In this document: positions 51,656 through 62,715 of the stretch, piece after piece | Numbering within the stretch: position 1 is the first letter of the stretch | Layout: each line of letters begins with the position of its first letter | DNA from: Isochrysis galbana | Taxonomy: Eukaryota; Haptophyta; Isochrysidales; Isochrysidaceae | Direction of reading: 5' to 3' | NCBI GenBank assembly: GCA_018136815.1 | Contig: CM030936.1 | Span: 5,183,774-5,247,773 of the forward strand | Length of the DNA: 64,000 bases | Position numbers and translations under genes: made by a program | Notes under the pieces: generated by a model | What the model saw: only the letters and a program-made list of their open reading frames with translations | Databases searched by the model: none | Told to the model about the DNA's origin: nothing

Positions 51656-51850
51656 GTTGTCCAAGATCAAGTTGAGAGGAGAAGAGAGAAGAGTACTCCT
51701 AAAGAAGGTAGGAGTATCACAGAATACTCTACACGTTGTCCAAGATCAAGTTGAGAGGAGAAGAGAGAAGAGTACTCCTAAAGAAGGTAGGAGTATCACA
51801 GAATACTCTACACGTTGTCCAAGATCAAGTTGAGAGGAGAAGAGAGAGAA
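51656..51850 (+). repeat. 79-bp tandem repeat, 2.4 copies
   Basis: GTTGTCCAAGATCAAGTTGA begins units at 51656, 51735 and 51814; the third is cut short at AGAGAGAAA. It lies in the upstream region of the BTB protein gene. A TTG inside it is not a credible start codon. Confidence 0.92.
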
Positions 51851-52378
51851 AGGGGAGAAGAGGCAGGAGGAGAGAGGAGGGGGCGGAGTGCGAGCGGCGG
51901 CAGCAACCGCCCCGCGCGCGGGGGGGCAGCGGCGCAGTCCGAGAGAGAGGCGGGGTGGGGGGTGTGGTCGGTGTGGGGAGGGGGTTGTGAGGAAGGGGTG
52001 GGGGTGGGGGTTGGGGGGTTGGGGGGTGGTTGGCATGGTCGACAAGGCGCGTCCCTTCCGCCCCTCGGTCAACTCGATGTCGCTGCTCACTCAGGCGCAC
52101 CCGGGGCTTCGTGTCGGCCGAGGTGTGCCAAGCCTCCACCACCCGGCCAGACCGGCTGCTCGCGCATCCTCATACTGCTCCTCCGCTCGGCCACAGGGAG
52201 CAGCAGCACTTCACCCGTCAGTTCACGCTCCCCTGGTTCTCGCCCGACCTCCGCGACTTCGGCGCTGACCGGCCGGACGGTACCGCTCGCCGCAGTCTCA
52301 CAGTCGCGCCAAGCCTCTAATGCTATCGGCAGCCTGCGCTACCTGCCCACCTCGGGCCTCGGTGCGGGCGGCCTGCGC
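51851..52378 (+). other. upstream region of the BTB gene, possible 5' exons
   Basis: G-rich sequence followed by frames that look partly coding (MVDKARPFRPSVNSMSLLTQ from ATG 52034; QQHFTRQFTLPWFSPDLRDF in another frame at ~52200). They may be 5' exons of the following gene, but no splice pattern could be settled. Confidence 0.4.
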
Positions 52379-54394
52379 ATGGGTCAGCAGGGGGCTCTGG
52401 CGCTCGCTAGCGTGCCGGGTGGCTCGAACTGCGAGGCTGCTCCTGCTTCCTCGGGCAATGTCCGCCCCGGCTCGGCAAGGGCGGAAAGGCTCACGCCCAT
52501 CAGTGGCGCAGCAGGTGTAAAAGAAGGGCGCGGCCCACCGGAGGTCCTCAGCACGAAGGATTCGGGCCTAAGTGTGATTGGTCCAGCGCCATCCCCTCCC
52601 GAGACCCACGCGGGATCAAGCGGCGCTTCCCGAACTCCTTCGGCGCGTGGATCCACTGCTGGCCCTTCGTCTAGCCGGCCACCGACTAGCGCGAGGGCTG
52701 TCCATAAGAAGCCTGAAGACCTCATTGTGATCCATGTCCGAGACGACCAGAGGCGGATCAGCAGGGACTTCTACTGCTCGAGAGAACTGCTACTCGCGCA
52801 CATGCACTACTTCCAGTCCTACCTATCCGGAGACCGTCGACACGAGGAGATCGACATTTCTGTGCACTGTGACGTACACATATTCGAGTGGCTCATGGAG
52901 TTTATCCATGAACCTGAGACACCGCCTCAGCTTGATCCCTCATCGGTGGTAAGCATCTTGATCTCGGCCGACTTTCTGCAGATGCACGAGTTGGTCCCCG
53001 TCTGCCTGACATACTTGAAGCAGAATGCCAGCGAGGTGGTCAAGCTGCCAATTGACATGGGCTGCCTCAACGACGAGCTGGTGGCTTCGCTTGCCCACAT
53101 CTTCGAGGCAGAGGAGATTGAGAGGATGCGCGACAAGAAAGATCGGCTCGCGCCGCGCTTGTATGATAAAAAGATTGATGCGATGCTTGAAAATGAAAAC
53201 GAGCTGCTCTTCCGCTGCGCCTATTGCCACAAGCATTTCACGGAGGATCAGCGCGAGTGGGAGTGCTGTCCAAAAGCTCCGGTGATCGTAGACTTCCATG
53301 GGAACGCTATTGCGGAGCATGTTGCTAATCGTAGCTGGAGCATGGGGTTGTGGGTGGCGCAGAGCCGTAAAGCTAAGAATTACGTGGCGCGCGATCTCTT
53401 TTGGCGCATCTGGTCGCTGACCCACTTCTTGAACTGCTCCGAGTGCGGCCTACCTTTTCCGCTTGCGGAGATGGAGCATTGTACCTACCACCCTCAGCAG
53501 CCCAAGTTTGGCGATGGCGATGGGTGCGGAAGCTACCCGTGCTGCGGCCAGCCGGCGGTCCGCTTCGATCTTTCTGCGGGCATCCGACGCGGCTGTCGGG
53601 CCAAGCGGCACACTCCCGACGTACGCAGCCGCGCGCTCGGGAGCGGGGCCTCTGCGCAAGCACGCTTGGTTGACGTGGCTCTCTCCCTTGGCGACTTGGT
53701 CCTCATCCCGTTTGAAGCACGGGGCCACGATGACGCCGAGGCTCACCGGCGCGCGCGCGGCGGCACAGAGGATCGTCTGAGCGACGGTGGCTCTGACTCG
53801 GACGACGAGCCGATCGCGCTCAAGCCCGTCAAGGCGGCTCGGCGGGGCGGCACTGAGCGCAAGAAACGCGCGAATGACGACACGGACAGCTCGGACCAAT
53901 CGTCTAGTAGCGACAGCGACTCCGACGCGTCATCCTCTGATTCTGACGTTGACTCTGACTCGCATTCTGACGTTGCACCATCATCCCCATCAACGGCCAA
54001 CCGCATGAGCCGCTTTACGGGTCGAGCCGAGGCTCTCAAACCCTCCGTGGCCAGTCACGGTGGTGGGGGCCCGAGCGGAGTGAGAGGTAGCGCTGCCGCA
54101 AAGGGCGGGTCTAGCTGGAAAGTAGACATTCAGCAGCAAGATGACAGCAAGCGCTTCGCACAGCTTTCTCGCGCGCTTGAATCGTGCCGGCAAGACGAAG
54201 GTCCCGTGTGTAAGGACGGCCCCAGTGGCGAGAAGGCCCCCTCTCTCGCTGGCCCTAAAGCCTTTTTCCTTGACAGGCGTTACATCATGTTGATAACGAG
54301 GAATGGGGCGGTGAGCGTGGTGTGGCCGCGTTCGAGTACAGCTGTTGCAGCTAAGCGCCGGCCACCTAACACCAGCGCTAACGCCACACGCTAA
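52379..54394 (+). CDS. BTB/POZ protein resembling SANBR (KIAA1841), at least 671 aa
   Basis: Start given at the first in-frame ATG (52379); the frame is open upstream and 5' exons are likely. After a disordered Ser/Pro/Gly region (~1-110) a BTB-like domain (~115-225) reads DLIVIHVRDDQRRISRDFYC, ELLLAHMHYFQSYLS and DISVHCDVHIFEWLMEFIHE. A downstream conserved region (~240-420) carries paired-Cys motifs FRCAYCHKHFTEDQREWECC, LNCSECGLPFPL and SYPCCGQPAVRF, likely zinc-binding, and FWRIWSLTHFLNC. This BTB-plus-Cys arrangement matches my memory of the C-terminal half of KIAA1841/SANBR, a BTB-dimerising nuclear regulator in animals; a SANT domain would be upstream and is not seen. The last ~200 residues are Ser/Asp-rich and low complexity. 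Role in an alga unknown. Confidence 0.72.
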   Translation: MGQQGALALASVPGGSNCEAAPASSGNVRPGSARAERLTPISGAAGVKEGRGPPEVLSTKDSGLSVIGPAPSPPETHAGSSGASRTPSARGSTAGPSSSRPPTSARAVHKKPEDLIVIHVRDDQRRISRDFYCSRELLLAHMHYFQSYLSGDRRHEEIDISVHCDVHIFEWLMEFIHEPETPPQLDPSSVVSILISADFLQMHELVPVCLTYLKQNASEVVKLPIDMGCLNDELVASLAHIFEAEEIERMRDKKDRLAPRLYDKKIDAMLENENELLFRCAYCHKHFTEDQREWECCPKAPVIVDFHGNAIAEHVANRSWSMGLWVAQSRKAKNYVARDLFWRIWSLTHFLNCSECGLPFPLAEMEHCTYHPQQPKFGDGDGCGSYPCCGQPAVRFDLSAGIRRGCRAKRHTPDVRSRALGSGASAQARLVDVALSLGDLVLIPFEARGHDDAEAHRRARGGTEDRLSDGGSDSDDEPIALKPVKAARRGGTERKKRANDDTDSSDQSSSSDSDSDASSSDSDVDSDSHSDVAPSSPSTANRMSRFTGRAEALKPSVASHGGGGPSGVRGSAAAKGGSSWKVDIQQQDDSKRFAQLSRALESCRQDEGPVCKDGPSGEKAPSLAGPKAFFLDRRYIMLITRNGAVSVVWPRSSTAVAAKRRPPNTSANATR

Positions 54395-55200
54395 GTTCAA
54401 GGTTCGCGTCAATTCGTGTGCCTGTGTCGGGCATGGCGTGCACTCCAACATGTCAACTTGTACCCTTTGTTGTTTCATTTTCATTGTCGGGACATTCAAC
54501 TTCAAAACAACGGGCAAAGCTTGAGTCAGGGTCAGTGAATTTGCCCGCTGTTCAACGCCTGCATGGCGGCTCCTTGATGGGAATAGGAAGGTAGCCTATA
54601 GTATTCTAAAAAATGCCTTAATTAAAGTTAAAGGTTGAAGGTGTCCGCTACTTCTACTTCATAATAATAATAATAATAATCTAACTGAGCATTAGTACCA
54701 CTACTCTCACTAGCCCGGTACTAACACGACAGCCCTCAGCGCACCTGCCCGTACACCTTGGCGCGTGCTGTTGACACAGATACATACACCTATGCACCCC
54801 TCCAAATCTCCCCCCTCGCATGCCCCCGGCTCCCATTCTAACTCCCCACAAGTTAAAATGAGGGAAAACCCATTGAGGCGGACCGACCTACGTCGGGCGA
54901 CTCTCCGAGAAAAAGCACCGGGGGGGGGGGGAGGAACCTCTCGTCAAAGAAGAAGAACGGCCCTTACCAGCTCACGCCGCGAGCAGTTCTCGAGAAATAA
55001 GCAACTGCGCCCCGAAGATACCTGCCACAGGTGTATCCCAAGACGTCTTGAGCCGCTCCCTTCCCATCTCCCTCCTGTCGCCAGCCGCCGCCCGTTTGCT
55101 AATGCAAACGGGTCTCGTTTCTCACCACACTCCATCGGGGGGGGTGCAAATCCCCCCCTCTCCCTCGTTCCATTCTCTTCCGCCCCGGTCCCTGCGGCGC
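54395..55200. other. intergenic up to the assembly gap, with a dispersed-repeat piece
   Basis: (ATA)n at 54661-54682 is followed by TAGTACCACTACTCTCACTA and GCCCGGTACTAACACGACAG (to ~54760), a copy of 50830-50895. C/G runs lie near 54910-54930 and 55140-55160. No gene recognised; exon(s) of the gene across the gap may lie here. Confidence 0.45.
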
Positions 55201-55300
55201 NNNNNNNNNNNNNNNNNNNNNNNNNNNNNNNNNNNNNNNNNNNNNNNNNNNNNNNNNNNNNNNNNNNNNNNNNNNNNNNNNNNNNNNNNNNNNNNNNNNN
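55201..55300. other. assembly gap of 100 N
   Basis: One hundred consecutive N, a round number typical of a scaffold gap of unknown true size. It interrupts the last exon seen of the FHA-domain gene. Confidence 1.
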
Positions 55301-58300
55301 GGTGTATGGACGCTAAGGCTTGCACGAGCTCCAGACATCCGGCGCGAAGTGCGGCCGCACCGCAAAGCTGAGGAGGGCTCCTGGGCTCTTCTAGCCGAGG
55401 TACAGGAGAGATCGTTGATCCCTCACAGATGCCCACGTGGACACATAGCAGCCAACTGCCCATGCAGCCAGCGGGTGTGGCCGCGTCGACTCCAGAAGCC
55501 GCACACAGAACCCCGAGCCATGAGTTAACATCAGGCGTTGCCAGTTCGACCCAGCAGTGCAGCACTTGCAGCAGAGATGGAGCCGCGCAAAGTGCCCGGC
55601 TACGCAAAGCTGAGAGGGAAACAGCGGCGCTGGCAGCCGAGGCGAGCCGCCATACACGTAGCGAGCACGCCTCGCCTTCGAATTGCGCGTCGATGCTATA
55701 GCTGTCGAGAGGACACACAGCGCCGCTCGTAGCACAATCATCCGTAGCAGCAATGGGCGCGGCAGTGGGTGCTGGGACGGGGTCGTAGCATTGGAGCGAA
55801 GGGGTCATCGCCATATGGCGTTGGCAGCAATGATGACAAGGAGTGTTTGTGGATGTGGCTGCCACAGAGTTGGTGCTGGCAGCAGCTGCGCCGGCGGCCG
55901 AACTCGCGGGGGGCATGAAGAATGTGCACTCGGCGGCACACTCCGCCTCTCCCTCGGTAGGGTCCAGGGCCGCGGAGCCGCAAGCGATGCTCAAGTCAGC
56001 TAGACTTGGGGAAAGGTCCAACAGTTGCAACGAGTGCAACAAAGATCGTTGTGTGCTGCTGCGGCATCCCGCGGCACATGGTAATGCACCTCGTCCGCGT
56101 CGAAGGGGTGGGGAGCAGCTTCCTTCTTCCTCTCTCGTTGTAGCACACCCCGAGTTGCCCGCCTCAGTGAGCAATGCGCGTGCCGCAGCCCCGATACGTC
56201 GGCGCGCACACCGTCCGATACCATCATCCGTGTTAGGGCTCTCGGCCGCGGTTGAAGCCTCCGCCTCCAATTCCGATATCAGTGATGGTAACTCCGGGAG
56301 AAGTGCCACACGCTCCTCAAAGGGTATGCCCGCCTGCGCCTTTCGCAGGAGTCGCTCGATCTGCAAGTCTAAACTCGAAATCCCACGTTCGAGCTCGACT
56401 TGGCGCATCGAATGTTCCCAAAGACGGCGTGCCGCGGCTAAGCTGCCGCCAACTTCGCCATGCCTCTCCCCTGGAAAACCAGGGGCCGAGCTGGTCGACC
56501 AGCTGGAGTCAACACATGATCTACGATCGGAGCCATCGTCGGCACCAGAGCCAAGCGACGTGTCACTGTGCATGGCTATCGACCCGGATTGTGCATCCGC
56601 ATTGTCGTCCAAGACCAGTGCACGCATGGCGATGGGTGATGCCGCTGCAGAGGCTGCCGCAGATAATGAGGCGGCTGATGTGGCGGACGTCTTTGCCAGA
56701 ACAGCGGGAGCGGGTGGTATCGCGCAGAGCGCCGCGAGCTGAGAGCGCAGCTGGCGCCGCCGACGCATAAGCGCCGGTAGCTCCGCGGCTCGCTCCTCGA
56801 TGGGAGGACGAACAAGTGACTCCGCAGCCCCCATCCATCGCTCGCACGTGAAGCCGGCGATCAGCATTCGATCAGAGGCAGCATCGGCCTGAGTGAGCCA
56901 CCTATCTATGCGTATCGCCGTGGCCGACGCTGCCTCAAAGATCAGAGTAGGGCAGTCTGTTTGAGCCGCCTGGATACCTCCTTGCACGTTGACGGAGAGA
57001 GCTGCATCATTGCCCGTAGGTGCCTGGTGTATGATAGGCGAGAGAAGGGCGCGTAACTCCTCAGCTTGCAGAGCACGCGCATGGAACCGTTGCGCATGGA
57101 TGAAGGCGGCAAGAGACTTGAGGGTGTCGTCGAATTGGACAAGCGTATCCTGTCGAAGAAGTTGGAGCTCACGCGCCATTTCATGCAGCCGAGCCACCTG
57201 AGAACCAGAGGTAGCATACGTCAAGAGCGCCGCGCAAGACGAGACGAATCTATGCGCAGGCCTATGGAATTGTGCCCCTCAAGTTCATGGCGCCAATCTC
57301 GACACAGGCCAAGCTTGCATCAATCAAGTCAGACGCTTTGAAGCTTCTGGCGCCATATTGTGTGGCTTACAGGGCAGTACGCGGGGCCCATAGGGTGGAC
57401 TCGCCCTCACCTCCGGCTCCGCAGCATATAGATCCAATGAAATTGCACCGCCACCCGCCACCGCCGCCGCGATGCTTCCCGCGCCGCCGGACAAGACCGT
57501 TGAGACAATGTTGGCCGCTCGCTTGAGACCAACCGGCTCGCGCATAGGGAGCGAGTGTAGCGACGCAGCATGAGAGGCCGTATGAGACGCCACGGATTGC
57601 AGCAATTCGAGGCGGCGGTATAGTATGGGCAAATCGATGGGAATGGCCGTCTTGCGGAGATGGGTCAGGGAGTCCTGGTGCTGCAAGCAGGGGTGGGCAA
57701 GGCGTAGTGGGAGAGCGCTAGATGAGTGAGAGGCGGGCATCTTGTCATCGGTGAGCAAGCGCCGCTAGCTGCGTGGGAGGAACAAGAGCATGTCGGCATG
57801 CGTGCACCCACTGCAATGTTGGTGTTCACTTAGGGAAAAGCGGCACACCCGCAAGTGAAGAGTACGTAGGACGAGCAATAGTCGCTGATGCGTCTCATCA
57901 GTTCCAGTTCGGTGTATAAACTCAAGGGCTGCAGTTGCAGGCGCCCCGCCACTGGAATTGGGCTCACCATGAGGAGGGGTAGCTGCCAATTCGTGTACAC
58001 CATTGGATCGAGCTGTCTCGAGAGAAAGAGTTAGTCTGTTTGGCATGGCCTCTCCCGACTGAGCTTGATTGCTACGCTCTGAAGTTGGCCCAGTGGTTGC
58101 ACTACGGCTAGTGGAGGAGGAGGTGGACCCTGCCTCTTTCTTCAAGCTGCGGAACAGCTCTAGGGATGCATCTGCAGGCAGCCCTCCCCTGCCTCCTATG
58201 AAGCGCTCAGCGAGTGCCACGCACTGCTCAGCTAGTGGTACCACAGACGCCGGCACGGAGACGGCCAGCGAGGCACGGATCACAGGCAACGGACGCCAAC

Positions 58301-59183
58301 GGAGGTTCGTCTGACCGACCTTAATCGAGTCGCATGGCTTGAGCTTATGCGCATCCGAGGCCCGCTTGGGCTCGGAAAGCCGCTTATCATTCAGATAAGT
58401 GCCGAAGGTGGAGCCAACATCCCGGAGGCAAAGGTGCCCATGATGAATCTCGAGGAGCGCATGATTGTGCGATACTTCACAGTCATGTAGCAGTGAGATG
58501 GTGCACTTACGGGAGCGACCGATCAGTCCACCGGCAGGGCCCACCTGCCACGTAAAAAGGCAAGAAAACGAACGAAAAGGATCACATCCACATCAGCTTT
58601 CCATCTATGCTCCTCTCCCCACTGAGCCACCTTCATCGCCAAACAACAGCACATCCCGCCCACATAAAAGGGCCTTCGGCTGGTCGTTGGCGCGTCCGCC
58701 TGACGAAGCTTCGCCCAGTAGGCTGAACATCTCGTAGCCTACCACTCCCTCCTTAGCCTTCCCCTCCCTCCTTCCCTCTATCTCTTGCTTCTGTCTCTCC
58801 TCCCCTCCCCCCTCCCCTCCCCCTCCTCTCCCCTCCCCCTCCCCTCCCCTCCCCTCCCCTCCCCCTCCTCTCCCCTCCTCTCCCCTCCCACCCCACCCCA
58901 TCCCTCCCCTTCTCACCCCCTTCCCTCCCCGTCCCTTCCCATCCATCTCCCCCCCCCCCCCTCCCCCCCTCCCCCCCTCCTTTCCCCCCACCAGTCGAGA
59001 GAGAACCGAAAAGAAGAAAGCTTGTGAGCCCCAGCGGCGTGCCGTGGCGCTCACCTGGAATATTCGCTCGACATAGGGCCCCGACGTCGCGAGCAGGATA
59101 CCCGTCGACGTTGGAGCCGCGCGGTGCGGCCCCGACGGCAGGGGCTCCTCCTCGTCAGTTGGCGGCGGGACGGCAGGCGCCAT
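55301..59183 (-). CDS. FHA-domain coiled-coil protein, 4 exons seen, C-terminus lost in the gap
   Basis: Exons 59183-59055, 58544-57849, 57764-57411 and 57197 down to the gap; junctions are GT-AG and phase 0, the last two chosen by frame continuity. The ATG at 59183 is clean. Residues ~30-110 form a forkhead-associated domain spanning exons 1-2: GPYVERIFQ|VGPAGGLIGRS, CTISLLHDCEVSHNHALLEI and LCLRDVGSTFGTYLNDKRLS, with the R-S-x-S-H-type phosphothreonine-binding residues (RS, SHNHA) in place, so it should bind phosphothreonine peptides. The remaining ~900 residues are Ala/Ser-rich with helical, coiled-coil-like stretches (VARLHEMARELQLLRQDTLV, RRLWEHSMRQVELERGISSL) and no other domain I recognise. 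The intron between exons 1 and 2 contains a long C-rich tract. Signalling or scaffold role inferred only. Confidence 0.72.
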
Positions 59184-60076
59184 CCGCCGCCCTTTTTGAC
59201 CACAGGAAAGACGCCCTCCTTCTTTCTCTCTTTACTTGTACCATTCCATTAGTAGTTAGTAGAGATCGGACATGGGACACGACATACGTATTTGCCGTAT
59301 TGGGCAATTGGGCCGGAGGCCGAATACAGATGTATTTCATCGTATTTGGGAGGACTTCCGTATTGATGAGTGGCCAAATACGGAGCGCGCCGTAGGTCGT
59401 AAGTAAGGCCCGCGCGAGCGCGCGGTGGCGGTGACGAATTCGAAGTTGCCACACACACACACCACACAAACACAACACACAACCAATTAGCGATTAGCGA
59501 CGGAGATGAGGAAGGGTGCACAGCGCATGGCGAGAGGCGCGGCTTGAAGAGGCACAGGTGAAAAGACGGGCTCAACCACCTCCAAAGTTGAAAGTTGGAG
59601 GCGGGAGGAAGGGCTTAGGCTTAGGCGAGGGCGAGCGCGACGACGGGGCGGACATTTTACATTTTGATAGCGAAACCCTCCTCTCCTTCCTCCTCGCCAG
59701 CCCCTGCCATCATAGCCCACCACTCGCTCGCCCTCGCCGCTCGCCGCTCGCTGGATGTCGCTCTCGCCGCCGTCGTCGCCCTGCTCGCTCAAGCCCGCCT
59801 GCCTGCCTTCCTCTTCCTCTGAAGTCGCGTTCCGTCAAAAGAGGGCCAGGTGATAATTTTGTTTTCACTCAGAATGCTTTGTTTTCTTTTTAGGGTGTGT
59901 GCGAACAGTATTTTACCCGTAATGTGGTAACAATACAATGGATCAGGGCGCGTGGAGCAATTACGTCCGCTATAACGCTCCACGTCGCCCTCGGTGCCAC
60001 AAAGCAGCACGAAGGACCATGTCACGTGATGTCTAGCTCTAGCTTGCATACAAATGCTGCTTGCTGAGTACGAAGG
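59184..60076. other. intergenic; (CA)n and CCGTATT words
   Basis: Upstream of the FHA gene. Contains repeated CGTATTTGG/CCAAATACGG words (59285-59385), a (CA)n-like tract (59446-59480) and GA/CG-rich sequence. No gene supported. Confidence 0.4.
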
Positions 60077-60308
60077 GTTGTGTCACGGAACTAGGCCGAA
60101 GTGTCTGTGCTCAGGTGTATGGAGGAAGAGGCGTCTGTAGTGAAATGGTGTTTTGTGTCCGCTTAGCGTTTTCGTATATAACGTTAGTCTCAACAATTAG
60201 TATTAGTACAAAGCTCGCGTCACGCGTGCTCATATCAACCCCCCCCCCTAACACACGGCAACCCCAGGCTGAGTTTTCATCTTCTGTTGTGTCACGGAAC
60301 TAGGCCGA
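60077..60308. repeat. 23-bp direct repeat around a 186-bp segment
   Basis: GTTGTGTCACGGAACTAGGCCGA is present at 60077-60099 and 60286-60308. The 186 bp between contains no recognised element. It resembles a target-site duplication of a retroposed insert, or a local duplication. Confidence 0.7.
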
Positions 60309-60317
60309 TTATACTGA

Positions 60318-61208
60318 TTGGGCACCAGACCGTCCCCGGACGATGCACCCCACCCATTCCAGGCAATCACGCCCGAGATCGTGGCGGAGGCCTGGCTGAA
60401 GGTAATCGTGAAGAAGGCTCTGCCTCTCGACCTCGTGGATGACAAAAAGTTCCGCGAGGCGATAGCGCTGACGGCGAAATGCGGCTCGAAGAACTTGCTC
60501 GTCGGAGCGGAGCTTCGGTTGCCGGCTCGCAAGCACTTCAGGTTGACTGATGGAAAGCTTGGGGCTAACTTGGGCAAGGTGTACGCCTATCTTCTGCAGA
60601 TTGATATGCACCTGCGCGAGGGTCACATCCCCGGTTTAGATGCCGCTACGCAGCACAAGATCCACGAGATTTTCATGGCTAGGTGGGAGTATCTGCACGC
60701 ACCAGTCATGACGGCCGCGTATTGCCTCGAGCCTGAGTTTTGCCGCCGCGAGTTTTCTCGTGAAGAGAAGCAGCAGCTGCGTTCTTGCCTCAGGCAGATG
60801 TCTACGCCGGAGCATCCGATCGCAGATATTTATGCAGAATTGGCTGATTTCCAAGAGGCTTGCTGTGCAGGCATGCATGATCTCACTGAAGAAGTGGCTT
60901 TTTGCAAGCGTGCACAGGCAATGGCATCGTACAAGTGGGCCAACGTGTATATGGCTCCTTGGCCTCATCTGCAATGGGCTGCGCGGCGTTTACTTGCGCT
61001 GTCATGCTCTGCATCTGGCTGTGAGCGATCGTGGTCCGTAGAAGATTGGATCCACTCCAAGAAGAGGAACAGGCTGGGCCAAACAACGGTAGAGAGGCTT
61101 GTGAGATGCCACACAAATTTGCTACTAGATGACTTGCTGCAAGACTGGGAGTCTCATGTGCTGCCTTGGGAGTTGGAGATGGTCGTCGATGAGCCTGAGG
61201 ACGAGTAA
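60318..61208 (+). pseudogene. hAT-family transposase remnant, N-truncated, 296 aa open
   Basis: The frame opens at a TTG right after a stop, so there is no proper start. The first part (EAWLKVIVKKALPLDLVDDK) matches the segment following the BED finger in hAT transposases. The C-terminal part has WPHLQWAARRLLALSCSASG, CERSWSVEDWIHSKKRNRLG and VERLVRCHTNLLLDDLLQDW, the classical hAT dimerisation region. The central RNase H-like catalytic segment with its acidic triad is much shortened or absent, so it is inactive or non-enzymatic. Terminal inverted repeats were not found. The MITE at 26747-26930, with an 8-bp duplication, could be a non-autonomous relative, but no shared ends were seen. Confidence 0.8.
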
Positions 61209-62272
61209 TTTGGTGTTTGTAGTTTGCCTTAGTATAGTAATACTACGCTTATAGTACATTATAATCTTAGTGCCTACCTGATATTAGGCTGATATCAGGT
61301 CCTGATATCAGTCTAAGGTCTCCAAAACCTGACAACCTTTGACCTGACGGCCCATCCGGGTTTTGGAAGCAAGCACTAAGCACTCGAAAATTTCAGACGG
61401 ATCAAGTTCCTTAGGGAAGCCAACACACGGGAGGGGACCCAGGGCTCCCCGATATATATGGCATAATAACTATTTTCATAAAGCTCCGGCCTTCTCAGCG
61501 GGTGAAGCCACTTCAGACTTCAGTGAGGCCTCGCGGAGCCACCACTGAGTCGGTAGACAAGCACAGCATCGCATGGCAGAGTATCACTGCCGCATTGGTG
61601 AACTCTCCCGTGCGGCCCTGTGCCTTAGCCTCTGCTGCGCTGGACTTGGCGTACGCATGAAGCGCGTATGCATGAGTCCAGCGCAGGCCACCATCAGGCC
61701 GAGCTTGTAAATGAGCCCTGGGCTCAATGCGCTCGCCTCGGCGAACAGCCTCCATGAGGGCCTGAACTTCTGGCAGCGCTCGCCAACGCTCGCCAGCGTC
61801 CCAGGGGCCGGCCTCATGGAGGTCGGGCCGTGTCGAATTATCGTATGCTTGCGGCGCAATGGGCGGGGATATGTCACGCTACCGGACTGTGCGACCCTCG
61901 AGATCGAGCGTGCGACCCACCAGGGACTCCCACATCCCTCGCGAGGCGCTTGAGCTTGGGCTCCTCACCAGCCGGCAGCCATTGCGAGGCCGACAGCCGG
62001 CGATCGGCCGACGCGGAACCTCCGCGTTTGTTATGGGGATTCGCCCGACATCATTCACTGCTTTGATTCTCTCACGTGCGCGATCCTCCCATTCTCCCAA
62101 AATAGACTTCCATGGGCCGGACAAGGCGGGGGAGTCACTCACCGACGCCATGGATTTTCGTGGGGTAGAGGGGGTTCGGGGGGGGGGGGGGGGGGGGCTG
62201 GGGGGCAGGTAAGGGGGGTCCCTGGGAAATCCTTGGACACCCAGGAGGGGTGGAAAATAGTGGTTCAACAGC
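61209..62272 (-). other. unassigned sequence with possible gene remnant
   Basis: Palindromic CCTGATATCAGG-like words occur at 61272-61315. On the minus strand two frames look partly coding: ~62150-61879 (GPWKSILGEWEDRARERIKA) and ~61800-61513 (ALMEAVRRGERIEPRAHLQA), possibly exons or a frameshifted gene. No family recognised; a G-run lies at 62180-62200. Confidence 0.3.
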
Positions 62273-62348
62273 GTGAGTGACCGGCGCCTAAAAAAAAACT
62301 TCTTAATATTCGCACCGCGCGCGCGGCTCTGTGAGTTACCGGCGCCTA
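62273..62348 (-). repeat. 40-bp LINE 3' end with 18-bp target duplication
   Basis: GTGAGTGACCGGCGCCTA (62273-62290) is repeated as GTGAGTTACCGGCGCCTA (62331-62348), 17 of 18 identical. The 40-bp insert between, on the minus strand, is AGAGCCGCGCGCGCGGTGCG followed by AATATTAAGAAG and eight T: only the last 40 bases of the LINE family. Confidence 0.88.
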
Positions 62349-62715
62349 GAAAAGGGGGATGGCGGTAGGTTCCCAGATGCGGGTAGCAGTTCGTAGCAAG
62401 TAGTAGTAGCTGGTATCTTCAAAGGTATTTTTGGTAGATGCAAATGCCACCTTTGGGCTCAAATGAATCACTGCAGCACAACGCACTAGCGCGTCACCAC
62501 GGCTGTTTCTTGCAGCTAAGCTGTGTCATCATGATTCCTCGATTATTGCTCGCTTTCTCCATGATGGCTAGCGGCAGCATCTATGAGCTCCCCGAGGCAT
62601 TTAGCGCTGAAAAAGGTCGATTGTGATTGGGATCATTAGCGTGAGCGGTAGGCAGTGCAGTCAGAAGCTGCCCTATTGGAATGCCAAGCAGTCCTCGCGT
62701 ATTGAGCCCTAGGGC
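62349..62715. other. intergenic, retroposon-tail-like sequence
   Basis: GTAGCTGGTATCTTCAAAGGTATTTTTGG at 62407-62435 resembles the 3' end of the 514-bp element (GTAGGCATCTTCAAGATTTTT). The remainder is the 3' flank of the minus-strand gene. Confidence 0.4.

Noticed and set aside
54765..55316. 183-aa ORF spanning the N gap
   Set aside because: Continuity across N is artificial and the sequence before it has no protein character.
60318..61208. Domesticated hAT gene
   Set aside because: No start codon, no N-terminal BED finger and a missing central catalytic segment favour a dead remnant.
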